From the NCBI GenBank assembly GCA_025201845.1, contig MU603937.1, positions 196,563-260,562 on the forward strand: a DNA stretch of 64,000 nucleotides. Direction: 5' to 3'. Source of the DNA: Martensiomyces pterosporus (taxonomy: Eukaryota > Kickxellomycota > Kickxellomycetes > Kickxellales > Kickxellaceae). The notes under the pieces were generated by a model. It was not told where the DNA came from and did not search any database. It saw only the letters and a program-made list of their open reading frames with translations. Of this stretch, positions 33,165 to 43,424 are shown in pieces; position 1 is the stretch's first letter; each line of letters starts with the position of its first letter. The position numbers were made by a program, and so were the translations under genes.

Positions 33165-34019
33165 TCAGCGAGCGCGGCAGACAGAGTGCAGCACTGGTTT
33201 AGCACAAACGCAAAGGACAAGTGCAAAAAGCACGACAGCAGCCGCGTGTGCAATGTTGTACAGCTTCAGAAACGAACAAATAATCAGCGATGAGTCTCAT
33301 ACGGCACTTCCTAATTTGTATTCATAAAATTTCATCATCTTATTATACAAGAAACACTAGCAACAAGCAAGAGCGGTGGCACACTTACATGTAGCAGCAT
33401 GCGTGGCCCTGCTGGGGCTGCACAAGCAGCCCGGATATCTTGGCTCGAGCGGAAGAAATACATGCACCTACAGACCCAGACTAGAAGCACTAACACCGCG
33501 ATGGAAGCAGGGCCAATGTGGCTATTAGCAATATGAAGATGCACAGGCGAGCCATCGCACGGCAGTCCCGGGCGTAGCTTGGAGAGATCAGACTTCTAAG
33601 GAAGGTCAATTTGAACCCAGCATTGGACAGGGCACAAGTGCCAGTGTCCTTCGGTGGAAACTGCGAATAAAGAATAACTTTCATCATGTCTCGCTCCAAT
33701 GGCGCCGCATCCAGCAGCAGAGCAAACACAGACACATACCTCACCAAAATAGCCCGCACAGCGCCAAGCCCTCCAGCAGAGAAGCGCGAAACCACCTGCT
33801 GCCTCGCAAACCTAACCATCGATGCACAGAACCAAGAGGCAAAAAGCAAATCCCGCATTAGCAAGCGCGCTCAAGACAGCTGCCTCGTATCACATGAATG
33901 CAAGGGTGGTGTGCGGCGGTCAGGAAGGTAATACTGGCAAGTATAAAAAGCCCACAGCGAATGGGCCAGGATAACGTCACCATGGTCGATAAGACGGGGA
34001 TAGAAGTTGAAGACATCAT
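33165..34019 (-). CDS. Putative small tetraspan membrane protein, four exons
   Basis: No family recognised. Minus-strand exons 34019-33894, 33811-33740, 33595-33389 and 33263-33165 join at phase 0 through introns of 82, 144 and 125 nt (GTGATA..TAG, GTATGT..TAG, GTAAGT..AAG), giving 167 aa. Each exon carries one hydrophobic segment: WPIRCGLFILASITFLTAA, AAGGFALLCWRAWRCAGYF, SIAVLVLLVWVCRCMYFF and IAHAAAVVLFALVLCVC, with a Cys-containing loop (RPGLPCDGSPVH) between the second and third. This is the layout of a four-TM protein with both ends cytosolic. A TATA box lies at 34223-34230, and two small upstream ORFs precede the start. One exon per membrane segment and fully matched phases argue for a real gene. 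The Cys-rich TMs are unusual. Start could be the second Met (34016). Confidence 0.5.
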
Positions 34020-34130
34020 TCCACACAGAGCCAAAGGGGCTGGTCTGGGAGCAGCAACAAGTACATACCTCTTGCTGGGGCAGCCAGCACACAAACGCGC
34101 GACAGAACAAGACACACCTCACACTACCAT
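34016..34130 (-). promoter_or_regulatory. Two upstream ORFs before the tetraspan gene
   Basis: uORF1 is ATG GTA GTG TGA at 34130-34119. uORF2 starts at 34066, has 16 codons, and its TGA (34018-34016) overlaps the main ATG (34019) as ATGA, an arrangement that allows termination-reinitiation. Valid only if the proposed start and TATA are right. Confidence 0.3.
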
Positions 34131-34222
34131 TATACACAACAACCAAAACAAGCTGAAACAAAGATGCAAAGGAAACAAGGTGCTATGCCTAGGCCCAAGT
34201 TCAGCTGCAGCGAAAGCAAGGG

Positions 34223-34230
34223 CTTTTATA
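34223..34230 (-). promoter_or_regulatory. TATA box for the tetraspan gene
   Basis: TATAAAAG on the minus strand, about 200 bp before the proposed start codon; a transcription start near 34195 would fit. Confidence 0.45.
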
Positions 34231-34428
34231 CTGCTGGAAAGCCGCTGGTGCCGCCCCTCTCGTCCGTGAAAATTTTTCCATCGATTCGCCAGCTCGGCTG
34301 AGTTGCAAAAGCGCGCACATCGACTCGCCGCTTTTGGTATGTACTCAATCCCCCTGCCCCAAGCTGGAATCTTCTGTGGGCTGCTGTGGCTCGCCATATC
34401 GAACACGGCCGAACCTGTGCGACAACTC

Positions 34429-34463
34429 CAGCAGCAGCAGCAGCAGCGGCGGCGGCGGCGGCG
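34429..34463 (+). repeat. CAG then CGG trinucleotide repeat
   Basis: Six CAG units followed by about five CGG/GGC units in noncoding sequence between the tetraspan and PH-domain genes. Adjacent CAG and CGG tracts are prone to expansion. Confidence 0.85.
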
Positions 34464-35064
34464 ACGTTGCCGCCTGCAGTCTGTATGGCTTTTGTGCTGT
34501 TGGCCCAGCCGATGCAGCTGCGCCGCGGTGTCCGCTGCTCAGATCAAGACAGCATTTCCAGCCGAAATTGCGTGGGCGCAATGTACCGCTTGATCATGCC
34601 GGCTTGGGGGAATGCAGAGGGGTGTTCAATTCGCTCGCGCCGCATCTGGTCGCGACAACATCGAGACAGCAGGCACAGTGTGTTGCTGCTGTGGTTACTT
34701 GCGCGTCGGAGCGCAGTTACTGCACCATGAACACACGCGTGCTATACTCAAGCGGGCTTTTCTGTCGCACTACGCTCACACTATTTATTCAATGCTGCTG
34801 TGCGACGCCAGCCTTTGCCCCTATCGTAAACATGCCATCTCCAGCGGAGCTGTGTTTGCTTGGAGTCTCGCTGGGCGCGTAAACACTGCCGTGCAGCCGT
34901 ACTTAACCAGCAGACAGACGCGCCCCGTCAACCTCTCCTTCTCAAACATCTCTCTGACAGACACACTAATACCAGGACTGCCTGCCTGCTTGGAGCCCCT
35001 ACTACCATTTACCCCACCTTTGTCGCATTTCTGGATCCGCAACCCTCCCTAAATCACAGCTCAG
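34464..35064. other. Upstream region of the PH-domain gene
   Basis: 600 bp with short open frames only. The last 150 bp are C/T-rich, fitting a 5' leader. Confidence 0.5.
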
Positions 35065-35829
35065 ATGTCAGCGAACAGCCGCTCCAGAGATCACCTGCTC
35101 AACAGCAGCGACTCCACGCTTCTCTCCTTGGTGCCGAGGGATCTGTTTGTCGGCTATATGCACAAGATGAACCGGCACAGCCGGTGGCAGAGCCGCATGT
35201 TTGTTTTAGACAGTGTGCGCATCTCCTGCTACAGTGAAAAGCCCTTGTTTCTAGCAAACAGGAGGTTTGGCTCCACGCCTACTGCTGTTTCTTTGACTTT
35301 TGGCGGCAGCAGCAGCAGTGACGGCGAAATACCGCCAAAATGGAGCATCCTGTTGACAGAGATTTGCGACGTCAGCCCACACGGAAACAGGGGTGTGGTC
35401 ATCAGCATATTCAACCGCGCCTTTCCGCTTCAGTGCAAATCCAGGTCTGTCCGCGACATGTGGCTGAAGGAGATCGAAGGCAGGCGTGCAAGGGCTCAGT
35501 CGGAGAGCTGGAGCAGGAGAAGCGGTGGGAGCAGCGCATCCACGGGAACAAAAGGCTCTGCTGTGGGCAGCACATTCAGACAAGAGTTTGACTACTACTT
35601 GGCTCAGAAGCTTGCTGATAAAGTTCCGCCAGGAACGTTCAACTCGGTCCACGCACCAGCTGCAGGACCGCGTAACGAACAAGCGGTGCTGTCTCCGGCC
35701 CTGGCTTGCGTAGCGGACAGAGCGCAGCTTCCAATAGGCCAGCTAAAGATTTTTAGGCGCAGCAAGGAGTACAGGCCAATTCCGCGAGAGCTGCTCGCAA
35801 TGACCAGGCCAGCCACGTCGTATTGCTAG
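35065..35829 (+). CDS. Pleckstrin-homology (PH) domain protein
   Basis: 254 aa, single exon. Residues ~28-140 form a PH domain: FVGYMHKMNRHSRWQSRMFVLDSVRISCYSEKP, a variable loop with poly-Ser, WSILLTEICDVSPH, VVISIFNRAFPLQCKS and the C-terminal helix VRDMWLKEIEGRRAR with its invariant Trp. PH domains bind phosphoinositides or proteins at membranes. The remaining ~110 residues contain a short helix (FRQEFDYYLAQKLADKVP) and no other domain. Basic residues in the first loops (K, R, R) suit lipid binding. The partner and pathway cannot be read from sequence. It lies head-to-head with the tetraspan gene and tail-to-tail with vac8. Confidence 0.78.
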   Translation: MSANSRSRDHLLNSSDSTLLSLVPRDLFVGYMHKMNRHSRWQSRMFVLDSVRISCYSEKPLFLANRRFGSTPTAVSLTFGGSSSSDGEIPPKWSILLTEICDVSPHGNRGVVISIFNRAFPLQCKSRSVRDMWLKEIEGRRARAQSESWSRRSGGSSASTGTKGSAVGSTFRQEFDYYLAQKLADKVPPGTFNSVHAPAAGPRNEQAVLSPALACVADRAQLPIGQLKIFRRSKEYRPIPRELLAMTRPATSYC

Positions 35830-36212
35830 CTCGCTTCCTCGATGCAGCAGTATGCATCCCCTTTCTTCCATTTCGCCCTAGTATTGCTTTAGCATTGTTG
35901 CTTTCCTCTTTTAATTTCCCTTCCGGCCATAGCGCGCCAGCAAGACGGCGGTATATTCATTAGCTAATTGGTATTGCGCTTTAATGTAGAAATATGTTGT
36001 GGTGATGAGTAGATATGCGAACAAAGGTAGTCAGAAAGGCGGAAGGAAAGTTGGGGGGGGGAGGAGGAAGGAGGGAGAGAGGAAAAGAGCGGCAAAGCGA
36101 GATGGAGAGAAAAAGGCTAGAAAGGCGATACGTGTATGTAATGGTGGTGGTGTGTGTGGGGAGCAGTGCTCGTGCCACGGCTTGCCGCAGAAGCAGGGCT
36201 GCCTCGCTGACC
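35830..36212. other. Convergent 3' region, PH protein / Vac8
   Basis: 383 bp between two stops. Contains AT-rich poly(A)-signal-like sequence near 35950-36000 and a long purine tract at 36020-36130. No gene. Confidence 0.6.
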
Positions 36213-38297
36213 CTAGTACTCAAGGTCGTGAACAAGCGCGACAACCTGCTGCGCCAGAGCGTCGATGCGGTCATAGCAGTCTTCTTCGTCATGATCGTCC
36301 GCCATGAAGCCCTCGCCATCGAATGCCTGGCTCGCCCGGAAGCCAGTGCCGCTGTCGCTGGCGTATCCGCCCTTGTCTTCGCCATTTGGCAGGCCGCCGG
36401 CGCTAGCGATTTTTTCGATGCTCTTGATGATTGACGGGTGCCCAGTGATGAGTCGGGCAAGCTCTGGCGACCCGCTTTCCAGCAGCACGAGCACAGTCCA
36501 TATGGCAATTGACTTGAGGCTTGGGTCCAAGCTTCCCTCATCAAGAGCAATGAATGTCGCCAGATACGATTGCAGTCCGCCATCGGGCTTATCCCAAACC
36601 TGTACGAAGCACTCGCTGTCTTCGTCGCTCTTGCTAGCAAGACTGCCTATTGTTGCGCATGCATTGTACTGTATCTCAAGGATGTGGCAGCGTGTGAGTG
36701 GGATGAGCAGCTCAAGGAATCCTCCAGCAGTGATGTATGGCCGCAGCGAGTCGTCAATTGCAAACACACTCAGCGCTGCGATCATCTCCCCCATGACTAG
36801 GTCGTCTGTGTTTTCGTCAGAGACCACCGCCTTTATGTGGTCGAAGAGGCCAGCCTCTGCAAAGGACTCCTTGTCTACGTCGCTGTTTGCGACCAGGTTG
36901 CGCAGGGCAGAGATAACATGGCACTGGACCTCGCGGTTGTCCGACTGGGTGATCAGGCTCACGAGGCAGGGCAAAAACCCAGCCTCCAGAATAGGGTCCT
37001 CGTTATCAGGGTGAATAGAAAGGTTGCGAAGGCACGCAGAGGCCGAGACGACCAGCGGAACATACGCCGACTGCAGAAGGGGCAGCAGCGACGCTAGCCC
37101 TCCTTTTTCGACCACCTGGATCTGGTACTCGTCGTCAGAGGCCAGGTTGCGCAGCGTCAGCACTGCCTGGCACTGCACTTTGATGGTGGATGTATTGATG
37201 AACCGAATAAGCGCGTCGACAAGCGTGGGCTCAGTGTCCCACAAAAGACGGCGTCCTCCAGCGTCCACCGCAATGTTGCTGAGGGCAGTGGTGGCATAGT
37301 ACTGAAGCTCCACATCGTCTGAGCCCAGCAGGCCAACAAGAACAGGAACAGCACCAGCGTTAATCAGCTGCTGCCGGTGCTCAGCAGAGTGGGTCATGTT
37401 GAGCAGTGCGCCAGCAGCGTTGCGCTGAACGCGGATGTCCCTGGACCTGGCCAGCCTGGTGAGGGGAATAAGCGCCCCGCTCTTTGCTATCTTCATCTTG
37501 TTTTCGTCTGCGGTGGCCAGATTGGTAATGCAGCCGACCGAGTTTATCTGCGCATCGACGTTTGGCGACAGCATCTGGCGGATGAGCGGCTCAAGCCCTC
37601 CCATTTTGACAATGAGTATCTTGTTCTCAACGTTGACTGCCAGGTTCCCCAGAGCCGCCGATGCCCCGTGCTGGACATCGATGTGTGGCGACTGCAGGAG
37701 ATAGAGAATGGGCTCTATAGTCTCCCGCGAGACTGGCCGCACGTCTATTTCCGATATTTCGCTGAACGCCGTGGCAGCCGATAGCTGCAAGTGGTAGATA
37801 TCCGAGTACGCCAGCGTCGACAAAGCCTGCAGGGGCTCGCCTTCATAAAAGCTCACAGTTGTGCGGTCTACGCTTCATATGGAGGCCACAAATAAGAGGT
37901 TGCATGTCCCCGTGGCTGGTTAGATGTGCGTTACTCTTGAAGTCAAAGTGCCAAGGCGTATGCCGCAGACTCGCCCAGAAAAGCGCAACTTACGCTCAAA
38001 CAGGTCCACAAGCATGTTTACGGCCTGCCGCTCCTTGTCAGCCAGCAAAGGCTCGTCCTCGCGACTTCCACTCTCGTCTACAAGAAAAGAAAGCGGGTAT
38101 CGAGCATGCGCAAGAGAAAAATTAAGCGGACGGTGCTCAGCGCCATGTTCAGGCAGAGTGCAAAGCGCAGTGCTGGTGCTGTGCCGCAGCTGTTGGTGCC
38201 GTCTCTGCGCCTTCAAATGGCAGCGCTATGTATAATGCGACTTACCGCGAGCTCTACAGCAAGTTAGTGGTGAGATGCTTGAACATGTAGCGCCCAT
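36213..38297 (-). CDS. VAC8: Vac8, armadillo-repeat vacuolar protein
   Basis: Three exons, 38297-38246, 38077-37994 and 37867-36213, all joined at phase 1, give 596 aa. The tiny first exon encodes MGATCSSISPLTCC, a Gly2 N-myristoylation site with Cys5 and Cys13/14 for palmitoylation, as in known Vac8. Exon 2 gives DEPLLADKERQAVNMLVDLFE, the conserved N-terminal helix. Exon 3 encodes about 12 armadillo repeats (LQALSTLAYSDIYHLQLSAA, HGASAALGNLAVNVENK, NSVGCITNLATADENKMKI, RNAAGALLNMTHS, YYATTALSNIAVD, CHVISALRNLVANSD and others). It ends in an acidic tail with FMADDHDEEDCYDRI. Vac8 sits on the vacuole and works in inheritance, nucleus-vacuole contacts, homotypic fusion and autophagy. The large exon alone would lack the lipid anchor, so the spliced start matters. 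Confidence 0.93.
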
Positions 38298-39092
38298 TTT
38301 GCGTCGGGTAGCTTGTCAAAATTACTGAGGCGAAAGGAGTATTCAGCGATTTGAGGCTCAGAAAGAATAAATAAAGAATTTGGCAGGGGAAACGTGCACG
38401 CCCTTCCCTCTTGCTCCCCCGCCTCGAGCAGCGCAGCGAGAGGCTCATAACGCTTTGGTGGGGCTCAGCCGCTGATGGGCGGTGCCACGTGTAGCGCTGC
38501 GCGGAGCCTCGCAATCGCAACAGCGGAGATCATCTCTCAGAGCCAGAAGCCGCAAAAACAAGTTTGCCAGGCACACATGCTCATATGCTTATATGCCACT
38601 GCAAATGCTGGGTGGATGCCATGTCGCTGGCCGGTTTGCGCTGCTGCCAGAGACTGCAGGCAGCATCATAGCACCAGCTACTGCGCTGCTGCTTCTCAGC
38701 AAGACTCCTCGGAGAAAGGACCTGCGCACTTGCTCCTGCGCGCTTGCTCCTGCTGCAATGTGTCGCCCAGAGCACTTTATGCATGCTGCACGGATCCCCC
38801 GCCGCTGCTGCTCTGAAGCGGGCAGCACAGCTACCCTCAAGCTGAAACTGCGCATAGCAGATACTGCAGGCAAGCACGCTGCCATGCGCTAGGGTCTAGC
38901 CCTCTGGGCCGAGACGCCGTATAATATTGCCAGGGCAGTGTGTGGTTGAGCGATGCGACCAGTTTGCGTACGTGTAATATTTTATTTTCCAAGAACAGTA
39001 GGTGCGGCTCGTGACAATAATAGTATAGAAGGGAAGGCGGCGGTGCGAAAGAGCAGAAAAATACAAGAGACAAGACGGTAGGTAAGCTTAAT
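38298..39092. other. Upstream of Vac8 and 3' of the 105-aa gene
   Basis: About 795 bp on the minus-strand side of both genes. Short open frames on both strands overlap each other and show no domain; no splice-supported gene found. Confidence 0.5.
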
Positions 39093-39410
39093 TTAGACCT
39101 CGGTCTGAAGGGCCTTTGCGCGCTTGGAGCTGGTAAACATGATCGAGTTGCGCATGTACACGCACCGCTGGTGGTCGCCAAAGGGATCCGCATCGAGGGC
39201 CGGAGATTCAGCCACATCCGATGAGCGACCGCGCTTCGGCACAAGCTTCCTGCCAAGCGAGTATGCCGTCCGGGACGAGCTGGCCTGGTGGGCCATCGGC
39301 GACGACATGGACCCATGGGGCGGCTGCGAGCGGACATATGCCGGCTCAAAGTTGGCGGGCACAAATTGGGTGTGCGCGGCCATGCTTGGGAACTGGAAGC
39401 TGTCGCTCAT
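39093..39410 (-). CDS. Conserved-looking 105-aa protein of unknown function
   Basis: Family not recognised. The frame is open upstream, but I start at the ATG at 39410 (MSDSFQFPSMAAHTQFVPANF), after which composition becomes protein-like. Visible parts: an aromatic N-terminus, a Ser/Pro/His linker, a basic block (SLGRKLVPKRGRSS) that could be a nuclear localisation signal, and a C-terminal helix with Cys, Tyr and Lys (CVYMRNSIMFTSSKRAKAL). No signal peptide or membrane segment. A strong TATA box lies about 300 bp upstream. Small basic proteins of this size include inhibitors of ribonucleotide reductase and cell-cycle regulators, but I see no specific motif and make no claim. Confidence 0.55.
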   Translation of the reverse strand: MSDSFQFPSMAAHTQFVPANFEPAYVRSQPPHGSMSSPMAHQASSSRTAYSLGRKLVPKRGRSSDVAESPALDADPFGDHQRCVYMRNSIMFTSSKRAKALQTEV

Positions 39411-40028
39411 GGTGGCCAAGTGCTTTGGAGGATGCGGGCAGGTGGGTGGGAGGCGGGGCAGGGAGATGTGCGGATGAGATGTACGCGTGAGAACAGGAAA
39501 AGCAAGATATGGACAAAAATATTGCAGAAAATATGACGTGAATATCCAGGGGGCGAAATCGAAGGTGCGAAAGGGATGGCGAGGAGAGCGGGGCTGCAAT
39601 TTAAAGGGCTGCGCTAATGCTTCGGCTGCTAGTGCTGCAAGAGGGAATTGAGGTGGGAGAGTGGGTGGGCGGAAGAGATGGCTGAGGCGCGTGTGGGCAG
39701 CGCGTTTTTATACCCTCCCCCTCCGCACTGCATTTTTCGCAGCGCGCACCTCACAGTGGCCGCCTCCCCGCCCTTTTCACTCGCTCGCGCTTCCGGGGCT
39801 GGGAGGGGTTGGGTGGGTGGGTGGGCGCACCAGCGCTTAGAGAGAGGCCAGGCGGCCATTGGCTGGCGGGAACAACGGGGAAAGCGCATTCGGCTCGAGC
39901 CACGAGGATGCATGCGGCCAGCCCGGCTCAGATCAGATCACGGGATTCCAGAGTTTGGATGGCTCATAGATCAATTAAATAAAATAGGGGTGGAGAGTGA
40001 AAGGCGTGTCTGTGGCTTGCGGGCGGCG
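39411..40028. other. Promoter region of the 105-aa gene and 3' of NOT3/5
   Basis: 618 bp. It is G-rich with GGGTGGGTGGGTGGG near 39810-39825 (a possible G-quadruplex) and contains the TATA element at 39705-39712. No gene. Confidence 0.55.
39705..39712 (-). promoter_or_regulatory. TATA box of the 105-aa gene
   Basis: TATAAAAA on the minus strand, about 295 bp before the start at 39410. Its strength suggests a regulated or highly expressed promoter. Confidence 0.5.
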
Positions 40029-42089
40029 CTATACAAGCTCCGCGTCCTCCAGGAAGCGGTACTCGAAGCGAAACTCGGACTTCTTGCGCTGGCACCAGGC
40101 GCCTTCGTAGTCAAAGTAGATGTACGTGCCCTGCTCGTAGTCGTCTGTGATGTCGCTGGGCTCCACGTACCGCTGGAACCACGTCAGGTACTTTTTGTGG
40201 AACCGCCACGACTGGCGCTTGAGCTCCTTTGCGGCCAGATACTGCTGGTACGTGCTGGGCTGGTAGTAGAACGCAAAGAACAGGGTGTCCAGCTCAAGCC
40301 GCGACGCCATGCCGGGGTGCTCGATCACCGGCAGCGGCGTTTGCGGGTAGTAGCTGGGCGTGCTCACCTGTGCGCGCGCGCGTGCCTTGGGCCGCTCCTG
40401 GTCCAGCAGGCTGGGGATCCCTTGCAGACTCAGGTCAACCATCTGGCGCTGCGCGCCGTAAAAGTTGCCCCGCTTGGCCGAAAACTGGTCCTTTGCCTTC
40501 ATAAACGTGGCCATGAGGTCGGCAAAGGCATCCGGAACCTCGCTGTCCTGGAACAGCGTAAAGTCCTTTGGCCGCGGCATGGCGGTGCGCGTTGCCTCAC
40601 CAGCATATAGCGCAGGCTTGGTCCCAACCGGCGACGTGCTAGCAGACGGCACGCCTTGAGTGGCAGAGCCTCCAGATGCGAGCGGCGCTGCGTCGCTTGA
40701 CGTGAGGGCACCCGGGCTCTCGGGTGCTGTGGCTGCAGTGGCTGTGCCTTTAGAAGACACGGAGCCAGCAGCTGCCTTGGCGCTGTCTGCTGGAGCACTC
40801 GGGGCGATGGCATTCGTTCGTGGGTCGCGGGTCGCTGATGCGCCACCCAGCGCAGCGCTCGCTGGCGCAGCACTAGCCGCAGTGCTGCCTTGAGACTCAC
40901 TGCCCGCTGCTTGCTCTTGCGTCTCCAGGGAGGCCATGTCATCGTGGCTGGATGTCGCAGCTGTCTGCTGGGCGTTCGGTGCGGCAGCGTGCGGCGGCAC
41001 AGAGGCTGTGCCAGAAGCAGCACCTGTGTTCTGGCTGGCAACTGCAGCCCATGGCTGGGCCAGAGCAGAGGAAGGCGGCGGCGGCAAGACCAGCGAGGTT
41101 GCTGCCCCTGCCCCTGGCTTGGACGGCGTCAGCACGCTCTCCTTCACATCCATCCACGCGTTCTTCGACTCTACGGGTGCTGGCGGCAGCGTGGATGGCT
41201 GCGGTACAGCCGCAGACGCAAGCTTTGCTGTGCTGCCGCCCTTGCTGCCAAGGACAGCCCGCCCTGTCGGCGGCGCTTCTGAGTCGGCCAGTATGGACTG
41301 CGACTCCTTGTATGGCGACCGCTCAGGCGACCCACCCGCAGAGTCGTCTTGGTGGAAGGTGTCTTCCTCGCCTGGTATTGTGAACAAACCGTCGTCGTCA
41401 TCCAGCGGCAAGTCATCGTAGATGTACTCGTCCTCTACAAAGTCGTCCTCCTCGTTCACCTCCACGTAGTAGTTCACGTCCTCTTGAATTGCTACCACCT
41501 GCTCCGTAGAAAGGCTCTCGTTCTCCAGAAGCCGCTGTATCCTCTCAAGACACCGGATGTGGTACTTGTGGCGCTCAACGCGCTCCAATATGCGGTTCAG
41601 CTCCTCGACCTTGGCCGGATCGCGCCTCTTTTTGCCCATGGAGCCCTCGATGGTTTCTGCAGTAGCCTCAAGCACATCCACCTGCGTGGACAGCGTGTCA
41701 ACGGATTCTACTAGCCAGTTACACAAGTCAAGCTTCTCCTTCTCTTTGGGGTCGAGCTTTGTCGATTGCGACAAGCCCTCCTTCGAGTACGCTTTGGTCT
41801 TCATCTCCTTCTCGATCGCCTTGAACTTCTCCATCTGCTTCTCAATGAGCTTCCGGTGATGAAGCAAATCCTGCTTGTCCTTGATGTCGTTGCTCTGGAT
41901 CCACGTTTTAATCTGGTCTCGTAGCCGCTGCAGCTTTTTGATCTCCTTCTTCAGATCGGTCTCGTACTTTTCCTTTTGGCTTGGGCTAGAGGCATTGAGG
42001 ACCTTGTCATAGCACTCCTCAAAGTCCTCGATTCCCTCGGCGACCTTTTTAAACACACGCTCAATTTCGGCTTGGAGTTTTCGCGACAT
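40029..42089 (-). CDS. NOT3: CCR4-NOT complex subunit NOT3/NOT5
   Basis: 686 aa, single exon; I use the ATG at 42089 (MSRKLQAEIERVFKKVAEG), which matches family N-termini. Residues 1-230 are the NOT3/5 N-terminal coiled coil (FEECYDKVLNASSPSQKEKYE, LKKEIKKLQRLRDQIKTWIQ, DKQDLLHHRKLIEKQMEKFK, CNWLVESVDTLSTQVD). An acidic stretch and a ~270-aa Ala/Ser/Pro linker follow. The C-terminal NOT box is intact: YYPQTPLPVIEHPG, RLELDTLFFAFYYQPSTYQQ, AAKELKRQSWRFHKKYLTWF and GTYIYFDYEGAWCQRKKSEF. The NOT box dimerises with NOT2 to form the module that joins the Ccr4-Caf1 deadenylase; NOT5-type N-termini sense slow codons on the ribosome. Fungi often have one or two members; I cannot tell NOT3 from NOT5. 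Confidence 0.93.
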   Translation of the reverse strand: MSRKLQAEIERVFKKVAEGIEDFEECYDKVLNASSPSQKEKYETDLKKEIKKLQRLRDQIKTWIQSNDIKDKQDLLHHRKLIEKQMEKFKAIEKEMKTKAYSKEGLSQSTKLDPKEKEKLDLCNWLVESVDTLSTQVDVLEATAETIEGSMGKKRRDPAKVEELNRILERVERHKYHIRCLERIQRLLENESLSTEQVVAIQEDVNYYVEVNEEDDFVEDEYIYDDLPLDDDDGLFTIPGEEDTFHQDDSAGGSPERSPYKESQSILADSEAPPTGRAVLGSKGGSTAKLASAAVPQPSTLPPAPVESKNAWMDVKESVLTPSKPGAGAATSLVLPPPPSSALAQPWAAVASQNTGAASGTASVPPHAAAPNAQQTAATSSHDDMASLETQEQAAGSESQGSTAASAAPASAALGGASATRDPRTNAIAPSAPADSAKAAAGSVSSKGTATAATAPESPGALTSSDAAPLASGGSATQGVPSASTSPVGTKPALYAGEATRTAMPRPKDFTLFQDSEVPDAFADLMATFMKAKDQFSAKRGNFYGAQRQMVDLSLQGIPSLLDQERPKARARAQVSTPSYYPQTPLPVIEHPGMASRLELDTLFFAFYYQPSTYQQYLAAKELKRQSWRFHKKYLTWFQRYVEPSDITDDYEQGTYIYFDYEGAWCQRKKSEFRFEYRFLEDAELV

Positions 42090-43424
42090 CGTGGTTTTCG
42101 TGGCAGGATGCAAATACTGCTATCTGGCTGGGAGTGGCTCCGTGGTAGGGCTGGGGTATTTGATGCTGCGCGTAGAAACAAAAAAGCGTGCTATCAAACG
42201 GTCGGTGAATGCAAAGAGGGCACAGCGTGCAGTCATACTCAAATCAATAGATGAGTGCATGAGGTTAGGGATATCGCTTGAACAAGAGCGCCGCTCAGTA
42301 GGCATGTCTGTATGACCAGCATGTGAGGGCTGGGGAATGGCTGCATCTACAAGAGCGTTCTGCTCCATCCGCCTCTATCCATCTATCTGCCTGGCTATCC
42401 ATCCATCGAGAAAAAGGGGGGAGGGCTAGACAGCGCTTTGTGCATCGAGGAGTGGGTGGAAAGCGAGCCACCGAGATGAAGCGGTGCATATGCGTGCCGG
42501 AGACGTCAAGTAAACAAGAAATTACGCCTCGAAATACACAGTGCCGCGGCTTTGTGTAAAAGCGGCGGCAATGAGGCAGCAAGAAGCAGCGCTGCCCGAG
42601 CCATAGCTGTCGCGCAAAGGGCGCAGCAGGTGCGTGGATACTCGGCTGGAGGTTGTCTAAACGAGCCATGCTGCTGCCTCACGCTCAGACCCAGATTTCC
42701 TGGCATTTAAGCAAGCGTTTGCTGCTTGCCCGCTGCCTTTTCCTCCGAAAACGCGCACCAGCCTTTTGCAGACACAGCCAAGCCATTTTGTGGAATTTGA
42801 GTGTGAAAAAAAACAGCAAAGTGCCAGGCACAATTCAGGAGGGTATGAAGCAACCACTGCCGTTGAAGCAGCAGGGTCAATTCGCGTAGAGCGACAACGA
42901 GGGCAACATGGGCAGGGAATGTAAACGCAGCCGCAAGTTTGAAGAAATTGCATTTCCAAGCATGCCATTCATTTCTCGCACTGACGCAGAACACAGCAGG
43001 GGGAGCAGAAAAGGGCCGGTGAATGTACCTCCTGTGCTAAATCACTAGTTGCCAGGAATCGCACTAGCACTAGTAGCCCTGGCTATATGTAGGTGTGGAA
43101 TGAAAAGGCAGCAGAACAACGATGCAAAAGAGCGCCCAATTCCAGCGAGCATCTCTTCCCCTCCTGCCAGCAGGTAAAACAGCACATGTGGCTCGAGCCG
43201 CTGGCTCGCCCAGCCCACTCACTCGCCCCCAGCAGCTCTTGCTCCATCTGGTGACGAAAGGCGCCACTGCGACCGCGCATCGTGCGCAATGCACTCTGCT
43301 GCTGTGCAGAGGCGTCCTGGCTGCCCGCTTGGCGCCCACTTGACTACGCCGGCTTTTCCATCCGCCCTGGCTCCCCATCCCTCCTCTTCTCTGCACCCTG
43401 CGGGTAATTTATTCCTCCTCGACC
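42090..43424. other. Divergent intergenic region, NOT3/5 / Otu1
   Basis: 1.3 kb between divergent start codons. Overlapping short frames on both strands have no recognisable content and no phase-consistent splice set was found. Confidence 0.5.

Noticed and set aside
33600..33625. A tRNA B-box-like string on the minus strand (GGGTTCAAATTGACC)
   Set aside because: No matching A box or acceptor stem; it lies in a proposed intron.
34042..34072. A GTATGT...CCCAG pair upstream of the tetraspan start
   Set aside because: Only 24 nt, below any plausible intron size; the sequence is better read as part of an upstream ORF.
39648..40610. A 320-codon plus-strand frame at the 3' end of NOT3/5
   Set aside because: Most of it is antisense to the conserved NOT box; no recognisable protein.
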